64,000 nt of DNA from Isachenkonia alkalipeptolytica (GCF_009910325.1 NZ_SUMG01000012.1:1-64000), one strand, 5' to 3'. Counted from the first letter of the stretch, positions 24,950 to 34,703 are shown. Notes: a model not told the origin generated them from the letters alone. A program made the numbers and translations.

Positions 24950-25516
24950 TCACTCCCCGGGCACCCCCGGGGTCATATTGATTACAATCTCCGCCATGAA
25001 TTTCGGAGATTTTTTCATGTCATCGTTGAGCCATTTTTGAATCACCCCGATACATCCGGTAATGGTATAAGCGTAGACATATTCCGCATCCTCTTTGTTC
25101 AGAGCCAGACTTTGCTGCAGCTCATTGATGTATTTTCCGTAGACCAGGTTCAGCACCCGTTTTTGAAAATTCAAATCCCCCCGTTCACTCAAAAGCAGGC
25201 GACAGATCCGGGCATTTTCCATGGCATACTCAAAAATACCCTCCACCATCTCCACGGAGACCTCCTCCGTCTCATCATGAATATAGGGAGCCAGATAATG
25301 CTCCACATGATCGATCAGTTCATTTTGGATCTTTCCCATCAGGTCATATTGATCGTTATAATGGGCATAAAAGGTGGACCGGTTAATGTCCGCATCTTCG
25401 CAGAGCTCCTTGATGGTGATGGAGGCGATGTCCTTGGTTTCCAAAAGCTTGATAAAACTCTCCTTCAACAGCATTTTCGTCACCTTCACCCGCCGATTTT
25501 CCTTCCTTTCTTCCAT
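24950..25516 (-). CDS. TetR/AcrR-family regulator of the MMPL exporter
   Basis: A 188-residue TetR-type repressor: N-terminal helix-turn-helix (about 10-55, with IASITIKELCEDADINRSTFYAHYNDQYDLM) and a C-terminal domain of the TetR_C_33-like kind. It is divergent from the MMPL transporter gene, the usual layout for a local repressor. AGGAGG precedes ATG. The inducer is unknown. Confidence 0.9.
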   Translation of the reverse strand: MEERKENRRVKVTKMLLKESFIKLLETKDIASITIKELCEDADINRSTFYAHYNDQYDLMGKIQNELIDHVEHYLAPYIHDETEEVSVEMVEGIFEYAMENARICRLLLSERGDLNFQKRVLNLVYGKYINELQQSLALNKEDAEYVYAYTITGCIGVIQKWLNDDMKKSPKFMAEIVINMTPGVPGE

Positions 25517-25608
25517 GAAATTTCCTCCTCATTTTTTACATATATGATTATTTACCAACATATTCAATGGATTTGTGGGTTTGCTAGCAGACCGAAGCAA
25601 TCTGATTA

Positions 25609-25667
25609 TTGAATTTTAAGTCTATCCATATTATATTAATAAATAATAAGGAATGCAACACAGTGTT
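25609..25667 (+). promoter_or_regulatory. Promoter and possible TetR operator of the MMPL transporter
   Basis: TTGAAT (25609-25614) and TATATT (25632-25637) are 17 bases apart. The palindrome AACACAGTGTT (25657-25667) lies just downstream of the expected start of transcription, a typical operator position. Confidence 0.55.
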
Positions 25668-25698
25668 TAATTAACCAAAGACCTCGGGAGGAATCACC

Positions 25699-27774
25699 GT
25701 GCAACCCTTTTTTGAAACCAGCACCAAATACCGAAAACTGATCCTGATCACCTTCATTCTTATGGCTGGCCTCAGCGGCTTAATGATGACCGGTGTTGAT
25801 GTGAATTACGATATGACCGATTATCTCCCCGGGGATACCCAGTCCACGGAAGCCATCACCGTGATGGAAGAAGAGTTTGCGGGAGACCTTCCCAATGCCA
25901 GGGTACTGCTGAATGAGGTTACCTTACTGGAGGCCCTGGAATACAAGGAGAGGATTCAAAACATCTCCGGCATCCGCTCCGTGGAGTGGCTCGATGACGT
26001 CTTTGGAGAGGATGTTCTCCTTACTACCCCCTTGGCGTTTTTTGACGCGTCCATAACCGATAATTACTTTCGGGACCAACGAGCTCTTTTGGAGCTCACC
26101 GTGGAAAGCGGACTGGAGTCCGAAGCCGTGGGGGAAATCCGGGAATTGATCGGTGAGGAGAACGCCGTGGCGGGACATGCGGTCAATACCGCCGAAAGCC
26201 AGGATATGGCTTTTACAGAAGTCTTCAATGCCTTAACCATTCTCCTTCCCGTGATTCTCATCATCCTGTTTATCGCTACAAGCTCCTGGGTGGAGCCCTT
26301 TTTATACTTTATTACCATCGGTATTGCGGTGCTGATTAATATGGGAACCAACCTCTTTATCGGTGAGATCTCCTTTGTTACCCAGACCGTCAGTCCCATT
26401 CTGCAGCTGGCAGTTTCCTTGGACTATGCTATTTTTCTAATGCACACCTTTAATGATCAAAAGAAGACCCATGAGGCGAAAACCGCCATGATCAACGCCT
26501 TACGAATTGTTCTTCCCACCATCGCCGCCAGTGCCGCCACCACCATCGTCGGTTTTTCCGCCCTGATGTTCATGCGTTTCGGCATCGGCTCGGATCTGGG
26601 CCTGAATCTGGTAAAGGGCATATCCCTTAGCTTTCTCTCGGTGATCTTTTTCCTGCCGGCCCTGACCCTGGTGGCCCATGGACTTATTGAAAAAACCAAG
26701 CATCGAAACTTCCTGCCGAAATTTCATAAGGTGGGCCGGGGTATGGTGCGGATTCGGATCTTCTTTCTTATTATCGCCCTGCTGGTTGTTATCCCCAGTT
26801 ACTTTGCCCGGTCGGAAGTGGATTTTCTTTACGGTACCGGGGATATGGCGGAGGGAAGCCGGGCGGGGGATGATCTGGAAAGAATCAACCAGGACTTCGG
26901 AACCTCCAATCCCCTGGTGCTTATGATTCCAAAATCCCAGCCCGGGGAAGAAGTAACCTTCACCGATGAGCTGTCCGCCCTCCCCCATATTACCGGTGTG
27001 GTCTCCTATGTCACCTCCGTGGGCCCGGAAATCCCCCGGACCTTTGCTCCCCAAGAGGTGACGGACCAGTTTTATTCCGATACCTATTCCCGGATCATTC
27101 TTTATCTTGACCTGCCCGCCGAAGGGGATCGAACCTTTCAGGTGGTCAACCGTATCCTTGAGACCGCAGACAACGCCTTCGACACCTATTATCTCGCCGG
27201 GGAAAGCGCCTCCCTTCTGGATATGAAGGAGGTTATCGAAGCGGATACCCGGGTGGTGAATCTGATCGCCGTTGCCGGGATCTTTCTGGTAATTCTGGTG
27301 ACCTTTAAGTCCCTGACCATCCCCTTGTTCCTGGTTTTGACCATCGAATCCGCCATTTGGATCAATCTTTCCTTTCCCTATTACACAGCAAGCCCCCTCA
27401 GCTACGTGGGGTATCTGATCATCAGTACCATTCAGCTGGGGGCAACGGTGGATTATGCCATTTTATTAACCCACAACTATCTTACGGACCGGAAAAGCCT
27501 CCCCAAAAAGGAAGCCATGGTCAAGACCCTGTCGGAAAACCTGGTGGCCATCCTCATCTCCGCCGGAATCCTTTCCTTTTCCGGCTTTATCCTGGGACTT
27601 ACCTCAACGAACCCTATTATTTCAGAGTTGGGTATTCTTCTCGGGAGAGGCACCTTTTTATCCTTCTCCATGGTGGTGCTGGTGCTTCCCGCCCTCTTTC
27701 TGATGTTCGACAGAGTCATTGAAAAAACCACGCTGAAAAGCGACTTTTATAGAAACCGAAAAAAGGAGTTTTAG
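25699..27774 (+). CDS. MMPL/RND-family transporter
   Basis: A 691-residue RND-superfamily protein with two repeats of one extracellular domain plus a six-helix bundle. The first bundle starts near 185 (FNALTILLPVILIILFI) and the second near 520. SLDYAIFLMH and TVDYAILLTH are the repeated helix-4 signatures carrying the Asp needed for proton coupling. GTG at 25699 has GGGAGG upstream. It likely exports a lipid or hydrophobic compound together with the coiled-coil protein encoded two bases downstream. The substrate is unknown. Confidence 0.92.
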   Translation: MQPFFETSTKYRKLILITFILMAGLSGLMMTGVDVNYDMTDYLPGDTQSTEAITVMEEEFAGDLPNARVLLNEVTLLEALEYKERIQNISGIRSVEWLDDVFGEDVLLTTPLAFFDASITDNYFRDQRALLELTVESGLESEAVGEIRELIGEENAVAGHAVNTAESQDMAFTEVFNALTILLPVILIILFIATSSWVEPFLYFITIGIAVLINMGTNLFIGEISFVTQTVSPILQLAVSLDYAIFLMHTFNDQKKTHEAKTAMINALRIVLPTIAASAATTIVGFSALMFMRFGIGSDLGLNLVKGISLSFLSVIFFLPALTLVAHGLIEKTKHRNFLPKFHKVGRGMVRIRIFFLIIALLVVIPSYFARSEVDFLYGTGDMAEGSRAGDDLERINQDFGTSNPLVLMIPKSQPGEEVTFTDELSALPHITGVVSYVTSVGPEIPRTFAPQEVTDQFYSDTYSRIILYLDLPAEGDRTFQVVNRILETADNAFDTYYLAGESASLLDMKEVIEADTRVVNLIAVAGIFLVILVTFKSLTIPLFLVLTIESAIWINLSFPYYTASPLSYVGYLIISTIQLGATVDYAILLTHNYLTDRKSLPKKEAMVKTLSENLVAILISAGILSFSGFILGLTSTNPIISELGILLGRGTFLSFSMVVLVLPALFLMFDRVIEKTTLKSDFYRNRKKEF

Positions 27775-27776
27775 CC

Positions 27777-29693
27777 ATGAAAAAATTTATCCCGATCCTC
27801 TTAATCGCTACCCTGTTCTTAACCACAGCCCTGGCTGTCCTGGGTCTCGGATCCCCTTCTTCAGAGGAGGAACCCGCCCCCGCCGGCACCGTGGCCAGGG
27901 GGGTCCGGGAAGATTCCCGGGAAAAAGACCTTGAGACCGATCCATCGGACCGCCCTTCGGAAAAAGAGGAAGTGGTCTATTCCATCCTGGATTTTCAGGG
28001 TAACCCCGAAGAAGTTTATGTGGTCAACAGCTTCACCGATGCCTCCATTATCGATTACGGCCGGTATTCCGAGATCAGCAATATGACCTCTTCCGAGGAA
28101 ATTCAGGTGGAGGGGGACCGGATTACCATCCACACCGAAGAAGAGCGTTTTTTCTACCAGGGGACCCTGGAGGATCGGGAAATGCCCTGGAATATTTCCC
28201 TGTCCTATCACTTAGACGGGGAAGAGATTTCACCGGAGGCACTGGAGGGTGCCACGGGCCGGGTGGAAATTACCATTGATGTAACCCTCAATGATGGGGT
28301 TGACCCGGTTTTTTCTAACTATTATGTAATGCAGATCGCCCTGATGCTGGATACGGAAAAATTTACGGATATTCAGTCCCCCGACGGAGTCTTTGCCAGC
28401 GCCGGGAGAAACCGGGTGATCAATCATACCATCTTACCGGAAGAGGAAGCCAGGATTAGGGTGGATGCCGATGTCCGGGATTTCTCCATGAAAGAAATCG
28501 AGTTCAGCGCCCTGCCCTTTTCCATGGTGTTTGATGATCCCCTGGAGGAAGATCTTTTCGACGATTTCTACATCCTGACCGATGCCGTGGACGGCATCTA
28601 CCAAGGGGTTAAGGGTCTGAACCGGGGGATTCACGATACTTTCCTCGGCGCCCGGGCCCTGAACGAGGGGAACCGGGAAATTGGCGAGGGATTGGAAGCC
28701 TTGAGCGAAAATTCCGATCCCCTGCTGGACGCCTCCCGACAGATCGGCGACGCTTTACAAACAATCTCCGGGGAGTTGACTGAAGGGGCGGAGATGATCC
28801 CGGATTTCGATGATCTGACCCCTTTTATCGAATCCCTTCAAATGATCCGGGAACTTTTGGATGATGGGGAATGGGAGGACAACCCCTGGGCCATGGATTT
28901 GGATGACCTGCAAGGGGAATTTCTTTCGGTGACGGAGACCATGGAGGAAGCCGTCGCCGCCCTTCCCGATGAAGAGGTGGACCTGGAGGCCCTTTATGAA
29001 GCCGTGGAGGGGGATGAAGAGCTGACGGAATCCCTGGACCGGCTGAATGACTATTATCAGTCCTCCAGGGATGTGAGCCACATCTTTGAAGAGGCCCGGT
29101 CCGGCTTTGAGGATATGGAAGAACAGCTGGAGGAGGCCTTTGCCTCCTATGAAGTCATTCTGGAGGAGCTTCCGGAGATGATCGATGAAATCCTGGAATT
29201 TGCCGAGGCCGGCGCCGGTTTTGAAGAGATCGATGCACTGGTCGACGGAATAAATGAACTCTCCCAAAACTATGAACAGTTCCATTCCGGACTGAGGAGC
29301 TATATGAACGGCCTCAGGGACCTCTCCGATGGCCACCGGGAAATCCAAAGGGGCTATGAGTCCCTGACCGACGGTCTGGGTGAGCTTAACAGCGGCGCCG
29401 ATGAACTGGGGGCGGGAACAAAGGAATTCAGTGATGCCGTGGGCCTTCTTCCCGATACCATCCAGGAGGAGATCAATAAGCTGATGGCGGAGTTCGACTA
29501 CTCGGATTTCGAGCCCCGCTCCTTCGTCTCTGAAAAAAACACCGAAGTTTCCCTGGTGCAGTTCGTCTTCAAAACTCCGGAAATCGGAGGAGAGGAAGAG
29601 GAAAATGACGTCCTTGAAGAACCGGAATCCTTAAGCTTCTGGCAACGGCTGCTGGATCTTTTCGGTCTTTATGACCGGGAATCTTCCCAGTAA
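27777..29693 (+). CDS. Exported coiled-coil partner protein of the MMPL transporter
   Basis: A 638-residue acidic protein with an N-terminal signal or anchor segment (about 5-24), an extracellular beta-rich region to about 260, and a long helical part with repeated Leu/Gly heptads, such as the GLRDLSDGHREIQRGYESL and GLGELNSGADELGAG segments near 500-560. Similar YhgE-like heptad proteins accompany MMPL pumps in Firmicutes. No C-terminal membrane helix is evident. It starts two bases after the transporter stop and is certainly co-transcribed. Its role is probably periplasmic/extracytoplasmic assembly of the pump. Confidence 0.8.
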   Translation: MKKFIPILLIATLFLTTALAVLGLGSPSSEEEPAPAGTVARGVREDSREKDLETDPSDRPSEKEEVVYSILDFQGNPEEVYVVNSFTDASIIDYGRYSEISNMTSSEEIQVEGDRITIHTEEERFFYQGTLEDREMPWNISLSYHLDGEEISPEALEGATGRVEITIDVTLNDGVDPVFSNYYVMQIALMLDTEKFTDIQSPDGVFASAGRNRVINHTILPEEEARIRVDADVRDFSMKEIEFSALPFSMVFDDPLEEDLFDDFYILTDAVDGIYQGVKGLNRGIHDTFLGARALNEGNREIGEGLEALSENSDPLLDASRQIGDALQTISGELTEGAEMIPDFDDLTPFIESLQMIRELLDDGEWEDNPWAMDLDDLQGEFLSVTETMEEAVAALPDEEVDLEALYEAVEGDEELTESLDRLNDYYQSSRDVSHIFEEARSGFEDMEEQLEEAFASYEVILEELPEMIDEILEFAEAGAGFEEIDALVDGINELSQNYEQFHSGLRSYMNGLRDLSDGHREIQRGYESLTDGLGELNSGADELGAGTKEFSDAVGLLPDTIQEEINKLMAEFDYSDFEPRSFVSEKNTEVSLVQFVFKTPEIGGEEEENDVLEEPESLSFWQRLLDLFGLYDRESSQ

Positions 29694-29741
29694 CCCTATT
29701 AAAGAGTGCCGGCTCTTCCCCGGATAATATGCCCAAAGAAA

Positions 29742-29777
29742 GGGACCTGTCTGTTCTTTATTTTCCAGACAGGTCCC
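29742..29777. terminator. Strong bidirectional terminator
   Basis: GGGACCTGTCTG (29742-29753) pairs perfectly with CAGACAGGTCCC (29766-29777), followed by TTTT on the plus strand and preceded by AAAG. It separates the convergent MMPL partner gene and ABC permease gene. Confidence 0.9.
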
Positions 29778-29797
29778 TTTTAGTGCCTTCCCCGACT

Positions 29798-31413
29798 TTA
29801 GGCCCGTTCATCCAAATCCCTTCCCTTATAACCGATGTAGCCAATTCCCATAAAGGAAAGACTGATCAGGGTCAGAACCGTGAAGGTGATTAATTCGAAA
29901 CTTTCCATGGGCATTCTGGGAATCCAGCTCTGGACCGCGGTATTTAAAAACCATTCCGGCAAGTCCAGGATCCCTTCAAAATAATTCAGAAAAAAGGAAT
30001 AGATGAGATATACATACACAAGTTTTCCAAGTTTCGGTACCCAGCCTAATAGGAGGGCGGAAAATCCGATGAAAAAAAGGACCGAGGGCAGGAAGTTAAA
30101 GCCCGCAGCGAGAAAATCCATGATTTCCATGGTGTTGTTTTGATCCATCACCGTGATCGCCGTGATGCCGAGTCCTCCTGCGGCAACAAGGATTCCCAGG
30201 ATTCCGGCGGCGGTGGCAAGGGCGATATTCGTCCAATAAAATCGAGCCCGAGTTACTTTGGTGGCATAGAGTTGACTTAGATATAGGCCGTTTTCCGAAG
30301 CATAGAGTTTGTTCACCATGGCAATGGGCAGGATGGAGACCAGAATAATCAGCACCATCATAATAGTACTTGTAAAGGATTCTTCCAGGCTTACTTCCGA
30401 ATGCAAAAACATCTGAGAGATTAATTCGTTACTCTCGATAAAGGCCTGCATGTCTCCGTAAATCGACCCATAGGCCGCCCCCAACAGCACAAAAGCTACC
30501 AACCAGCTGATCACCAGCCCTTTATTAATTCGAAGGAGCAATCCCTGCGCCGAAAGCAGGGACTCCTTGGCCTTTCCCCGACCTTCCCGCCGGGGTAAAT
30601 AGCCGGCCCCCATATCCCGGGATCCTTCCAAAGTATAGGCAATCAGGACTAAGGCCCCGGTAAAAAGAAAGGCATAGAGCAGGGGCATTCCGTTGTTTTC
30701 CGTAAAGGGGTTGGTCAAATAGGTCCACCCCAAGGGGTTTACCATGGATAAGTCAACATTCGAGACATCGGTCCCTGCACGAATTATATACATAAGACCC
30801 ATCAATCCCAAGGAGGCTCCCTTTGCCCCCGCAGCGGTCGGCATGATCTGGGCTAGCAAAAGGGCAATAGCAATACCGATGATCCCCGCTGCCCCGACGG
30901 TTGCTGCAAATAAGAAGGAGCCTTCCGTCGTAATGGTATCTGCTCCGAAACTGACCATCACGCCCCCAATAAACAGAGCCAGTAAAATGTTTATAAAAAC
31001 GGTTTCTACCGTTACGGCGAAGGAATTGGCCTGTCGACCGATTTGAAAAGAGCGTATCAGTTCCGTAAGACCGTCCTCTTCTTCCCCGCGGGTATGTCCT
31101 GCCACATGCAACATCGACACTGCCATGGCAATCAAACCGCAAAATAATACCATGGTATGAGCATACATGGCCCCCACCGTATATTCACTGCCTGTTTCTA
31201 CCGGTGTAGGTCCTACCATCGCCGTCATTGCAGGATTTTGCATCACCTCATACATTCCCCGGGCGCCGTCTCCCTTTGCAATTTCCACAAAAGCAGGGAC
31301 GTAGGCTGCAGAAAATAATCCCACGCCCAGAATCCAAAAATGATTTTTTTCCAATCCCGTTTGAGGTACTGAATAAAGAGTATCTCCCAACGGGCAATAT
31401 TTTCCTTCAACAT
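29798..31413 (-). CDS. ABC exporter permease (tetronasin-resistance type) with frame disruption near its start
   Basis: The intact frame 29798-31390 encodes a polytopic permease of about 530 residues with twelve or so hydrophobic segments, like the two-part TM proteins of tetronasin-type exporters. The only good ribosome binding site (GAGGAGG) is before ATG at 31413, whose frame encodes MLKENIARWEILFIQYLKRD and then runs out of frame. The two frames join at an A7 and a T5 run at 31336-31350 by a -1 shift. A single-base deletion, a sequencing error or ribosomal slippage on A7 would each explain it. It is partnered with the ATPase gene upstream. Confidence 0.8.
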
Positions 31414-31434
31414 AATTTGGCCTCCTCTCTTTCC

Positions 31435-32319
31435 CTATTCCCCTTCATAGTGGCGCATAAATAAATCTTCCAGGGTTGGGGGCACCGCCTCAAATTTCTT
31501 TACCCCCAGTTTACTGGCCTCGGCCAGGATCCCGTCGAGAAATTCAGGGTCCGCGGAAAAGGTGGCTTGTCCCTCTTTTTGCACAAAATCATGGACCCCG
31601 TCTAAGGAGGCCATAGCAGCCACGTCCCCCTTTGTGCCCACGGTGATGGTGGACCGGGTTAAATGTCGGAGTTCATCCAGGGTACCGGATTCTACAATTT
31701 CCCCCTGGCGGATAATCACCACCTTATCCGCTAAACGTTCCACCTCACTTAGAATATGGGAGGAAAGTAATATGGATTTCCCGGCTTTTTTAATCTTTTC
31801 CACTTCCTCCTGAAAGATGGCTTCCATCAAGGGATCCAGCCCCGAGGTCGGCTCATCAAAGATGTAAAAATCCGAATCCACGGATAGCGCTGCAATCAAG
31901 CCCACTTTTTGACGATTTCCCTTGGAATAGCTTTTGGCTTTTTTCTTCGGGTCCAGTTCAAAACGCTCGATTAAATAATCCCGCTTTTCCTGATCGCCCC
32001 CTCCATGGAGTTTGATAAACAGGTCAATAATTTCACCGCCGGTGAGTCCTCCCCACAGGGCCACTTCTCCGGGGACATAGGAAATTCGTTTATGAATTTC
32101 AAAACTGTCCTTCCAGGCGTCCTTCCCGAATATTTTTACCTCGCCGGCATCGGCCTTGATAATTCCAAGTAATATACGAACCGTGGTGGATTTCCCCGCA
32201 CCATTAGGCCCGATAAATCCCACCACTTCTCCGGCCTTTACCATGAAGCTCACATCCTGTAATGCTTGAATTCTTCCGAAGGCTTTCTTTAACCCTTCTA
32301 CTCTTGCAATTTCTGTCAT
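31435..32319 (-). CDS. ABC transporter ATP-binding protein
   Basis: An ATPase of about 294 residues with Walker A GPNGAGKST, signature SKGNRQKVGL, Walker B FYIFDEPTSGLDPL and a switch His in LLSSHILSE. The C-terminal region of about 70 residues is typical of drug-exporting subfamilies. ATG at 32319 is eight bases after AGAGG; the GTG three codons upstream abuts it. It lies 22 bases before the permease start and downstream of the TetR gene, making a three-gene operon. Confidence 0.95.
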   Translation of the reverse strand: MTEIARVEGLKKAFGRIQALQDVSFMVKAGEVVGFIGPNGAGKSTTVRILLGIIKADAGEVKIFGKDAWKDSFEIHKRISYVPGEVALWGGLTGGEIIDLFIKLHGGGDQEKRDYLIERFELDPKKKAKSYSKGNRQKVGLIAALSVDSDFYIFDEPTSGLDPLMEAIFQEEVEKIKKAGKSILLSSHILSEVERLADKVVIIRQGEIVESGTLDELRHLTRSTITVGTKGDVAAMASLDGVHDFVQKEGQATFSADPEFLDGILAEASKLGVKKFEAVPPTLEDLFMRHYEGE

Positions 32320-32362
32320 GTCATACACCTCTTTCTTTAATTTTTTTACCGGCCCCTGATTC

Positions 32363-32983
32363 TTATTTATAATAGCATTTTTTCAACATTTCCCCATACG
32401 CCTTCCATTCTTGTAGGAAGGTCTCCCCAAATTTGTGGATATTCTCAAAGCCGCCCAGCTGTCTAATCGATTTCTCGGAAAACCCAAGCATCGTCCAGTT
32501 TATGACCTCCACCGCTTTTTCAATGTCGATATCCTCCCGGAATTTAGAATAATCAATGTTTTGATAGATTTTTGAGATCCCCTGTTTATAAATGTACTCC
32601 GTCTTCTCTATAATAATCTCTTTAACCTCCGGGGAACCTTCCTCTCTGGTAGAGGTGAGAAAATCAAAAACGTAAGGATACTTTTGCTGGGTGTATAATT
32701 TAAGGAGGCCCACATTTTCGATGCGCTTAAAAAGATCCTGTTCTGTTAAATCAATTTTCTCATAAAACCCCTCAATCACTTGAAGGCTATAATCGATTAA
32801 ATAGACATACAGATCCCTTTTTGTATTGAAATAATTAAACAGAGCTCCCTTCGAAATTTTAGCGTTCTTTGCAATTTCAATAGTGGAGGCTTTCTCAAAC
32901 CCGTATTGACGAAACTCCTCCATGGCACTGCTTAATATTTGCTTTTTCTTTTCTTCTTTTAGTTTATGGAAATTCGAGTACAT
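32363..32983 (-). CDS. TetR/AcrR-family regulator of the ABC exporter
   Basis: A repressor of about 206 residues with the N-terminal helix-turn-helix ASTIEIAKNAKISKGALFNYF (about residues 31-51). It is the first gene of the TetR-ATPase-permease operon, so it likely represses its own promoter at 33151-33179. ATG at 32983 follows GAGGTG at six bases; the GTG three codons upstream is part of that site. Confidence 0.92.
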   Translation of the reverse strand: MYSNFHKLKEEKKKQILSSAMEEFRQYGFEKASTIEIAKNAKISKGALFNYFNTKRDLYVYLIDYSLQVIEGFYEKIDLTEQDLFKRIENVGLLKLYTQQKYPYVFDFLTSTREEGSPEVKEIIIEKTEYIYKQGISKIYQNIDYSKFREDIDIEKAVEVINWTMLGFSEKSIRQLGGFENIHKFGETFLQEWKAYGEMLKKCYYK

Positions 32984-33033
32984 GGTTTTCACCTCTTTTC
33001 CATCCTGTTTTTCTTATTTCATTCTTTATATCC

Positions 33034-33096
33034 TTTGTATCATTCTTTTTGTTCTTTGTATCATTCCTTTTATTCTTTGTATCATTCTTTTTGTTC
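33034..33096. repeat. Three 21-bp tandem repeats in the TetR leader
   Basis: Units TTTGTATCATTCTTTTTGTTC at 33034-33054 and 33076-33096 are identical, and the middle unit differs at two bases. They lie in the transcribed leader between promoter and TetR start and have no start codon with a ribosome binding site. Confidence 0.8.
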
Positions 33097-33129
33097 TTTC
33101 TAATGCTTTTCCCTATTTTTCATAATTTT

Positions 33130-33179
33130 TTGACCATTTTGGTCAATTTCAGAATATCATTTTTGACCACATTGGTCAA
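33130..33179 (-). promoter_or_regulatory. TetR promoter between two identical-armed operators
   Basis: TTGACCA-N3-TGGTCAA occurs at 33130-33146 and 33163-33179, with centres 33 bp apart, three helical turns. On the minus strand the upstream copy contains the -35 TTGACC (33174-33179), with TATTCT (33151-33156) 17 bases on. The downstream copy covers the expected start of transcription. This is a typical autoregulated TetR operator pair. Confidence 0.8.
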
Positions 33180-33225
33180 TCGATTCCCCCCGGGAATTTT
33201 CCCTAGTTCTACCAACTTTTGATAC

Positions 33226-33250
33226 AAAAAAAAGAGGGGATATCCCCCTC
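33226..33250 (-). terminator. Intrinsic terminator of the methyltransferase/YkoF unit
   Basis: On the minus strand GAGGGGGATATCCCCTC folds into a hairpin followed by eight T residues. Confidence 0.85.
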
Positions 33251-33306
33251 AAATTAAGCTCAACCGAATCTCCACACGACGACTATAGCATTTTCTCCCG
33301 ATAACT

Positions 33307-33579
33307 TTATGGATCACAGCCGCAGATATTGGATAGCATCACACTGATGGTAAAATTACAGTTTTCTTCATCCATGGTATGGTAAATCTCTTGTAGCAGC
33401 CCAAAGATCTCTTTTGAGCTTCCCTGGATCGTCGTGGAGAGTATGCCGATCTCCACGGTTACCGGATAGGATTTGATGATTTCCAGCACTTTATCGATAT
33501 CCTCCAGATAGTTCTTTGCATCAATGGGAAAATAGGTTATTTCACAGGAGGTCAACGGGGCTTTTGGTACAGGGTGCAT
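33307..33579 (-). CDS. YkoF/thiamine-binding-like small protein
   Basis: A 90-residue protein resembling the YkoF/MTH1187-like thiamine-binding ferredoxin-like fold, with a CEITYFPID start strand, a central VEIGILSTTIQGSSKEIFGLL segment and a Cys-containing tail (NICGCDP). Such proteins bind thiamine pyrimidine or coenzymes in some species. Its start overlaps the methyltransferase end by 28 bases, with its own AGGGGAGG site, and it ends the operon. Confidence 0.65.
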   Translation of the reverse strand: MHPVPKAPLTSCEITYFPIDAKNYLEDIDKVLEIIKSYPVTVEIGILSTTIQGSSKEIFGLLQEIYHTMDEENCNFTISVMLSNICGCDP

Positions 33580-34229
33580 ATAAATCCTCCCCTTTCTTTT
33601 TGGGACAGGGCTTGTTCCCTTTCCATGGTAAATTCTTCTTCATCGGAATCCGGAGGAACAAACAGACACTCTTTCGAATCCATCAGATGATCCTGATCCA
33701 GCTCTTCCATTTCCTCCTTGGTTTTAAAATCCGCATATTGAAAGACCGTATTTTCCTGAAACTCCTTTGATAAATATAAACGTCCCCAGCTGCTGTTTTT
33801 ATTGATGGTACCGATCAGCATCTGCCCTCCGGGCTTTAACACCCGATACATTTCGCCGTAAGCCCTATTCGGATCCTTAATAAATTCAAAGGCCGCCATG
33901 GAGAAAACCGCGTCAAACTCATTGTCGGGAAAGTCTAAATGATACACATCCATATTATGAAAAGCAATAGCCAGTTCCTCTTTTTTCGCCTTATCCTTGG
34001 CTATTTTTAGCATTTCCTCGGAAAGATCAATCCCTACCACATCACACCCCATTTTGGCGAGCTTGATGCTGAAATTCCCGGTGCCGCAGCCCACATCCAA
34101 TACCTTCATGCCCTTTTTCGGCTTCAACATACGAAATGCCAGTTTGGTTTCCACTTCATCAACAAATTGTCCCATGGTACTTTCGTACCACTGATCGTAT
34201 TCCTTGGATTCCCGGTCAAAAACCGCCAT
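33552..34229 (-). CDS. Class I SAM-dependent methyltransferase
   Basis: A 225-residue methyltransferase with motif I VLDVGCGTGNFS (about residue 43), the GIDLSEEML acidic loop and the FDAVFSMAAFEFI post-motif. The substrate is unknown. It lies in the same minus-strand series as a second, different methyltransferase at 34704 and an AhpD-like protein, downstream of metal/redox genes; arsenic- or metalloid-type methylation is possible but not shown by any motif. Confidence 0.85.
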   Translation of the reverse strand: MAVFDRESKEYDQWYESTMGQFVDEVETKLAFRMLKPKKGMKVLDVGCGTGNFSIKLAKMGCDVVGIDLSEEMLKIAKDKAKKEELAIAFHNMDVYHLDFPDNEFDAVFSMAAFEFIKDPNRAYGEMYRVLKPGGQMLIGTINKNSSWGRLYLSKEFQENTVFQYADFKTKEEMEELDQDHLMDSKECLFVPPDSDEEEFTMEREQALSQKERGGFICTLYQKPR

Positions 34230-34247
34230 GATAGGCCTCCTTTATCT

Positions 34248-34637
34248 TTATTTTTCCGCCTCCGGTGACTTTTCTTCCGGAGGGTTGAATTTGCTTTCCA
34301 TATATTTGATCAAGGGAACTATTTGCACCAGGGTGGGCGCCCCCTTCATCCATACCTGTTGTTTAAGTACCTCCAGGATTTCCTCTTTATTTGCCCCATT
34401 CTTAATGGCCTTACCCATTTCCAGCTTGGCCCTGGTTTCATTTTCATCAAATACAGCCGTGGCCAGGGCGATTAAATACCGGTATTTTAGAGGAATTGCA
34501 CCCTCTCCCCATATTTCGTGATGATACTCACTTATAATCTTTTGAAAGTCTTCCCCGAAATTTTTGGCTACCATAATACCGGGAGGCACAAATCCTATTT
34601 CCTCTTTGAATTCTTCCTCTAACTTTTTCTTATCCAT
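34248..34637 (-). CDS. Carboxymuconolactone decarboxylase/AhpD-like protein lacking the CxxC
   Basis: A protein of about 129 residues of the CMD/AhpD fold: YRYLIALATAVFDENETRAKLEMGKAIK, then GANKEEILEVLKQ. The catalytic CxxC of AhpD peroxidase partners is absent (the equivalent segment has no Cys), so thiol-based peroxide reduction is unlikely. ATG at 34637 follows AAGGAGTG at six bases. It lies 18 bases before the next methyltransferase start. Confidence 0.75.
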   Translation of the reverse strand: MDKKKLEEEFKEEIGFVPPGIMVAKNFGEDFQKIISEYHHEIWGEGAIPLKYRYLIALATAVFDENETRAKLEMGKAIKNGANKEEILEVLKQQVWMKGAPTLVQIVPLIKYMESKFNPPEEKSPEAEK

Positions 34638-34703
34638 TGAAAACACTCCTTGTAATTGGTATGATTCTTTCCCTTCGATCTAGGGCTATAAAAATCCTCT
34701 CTT

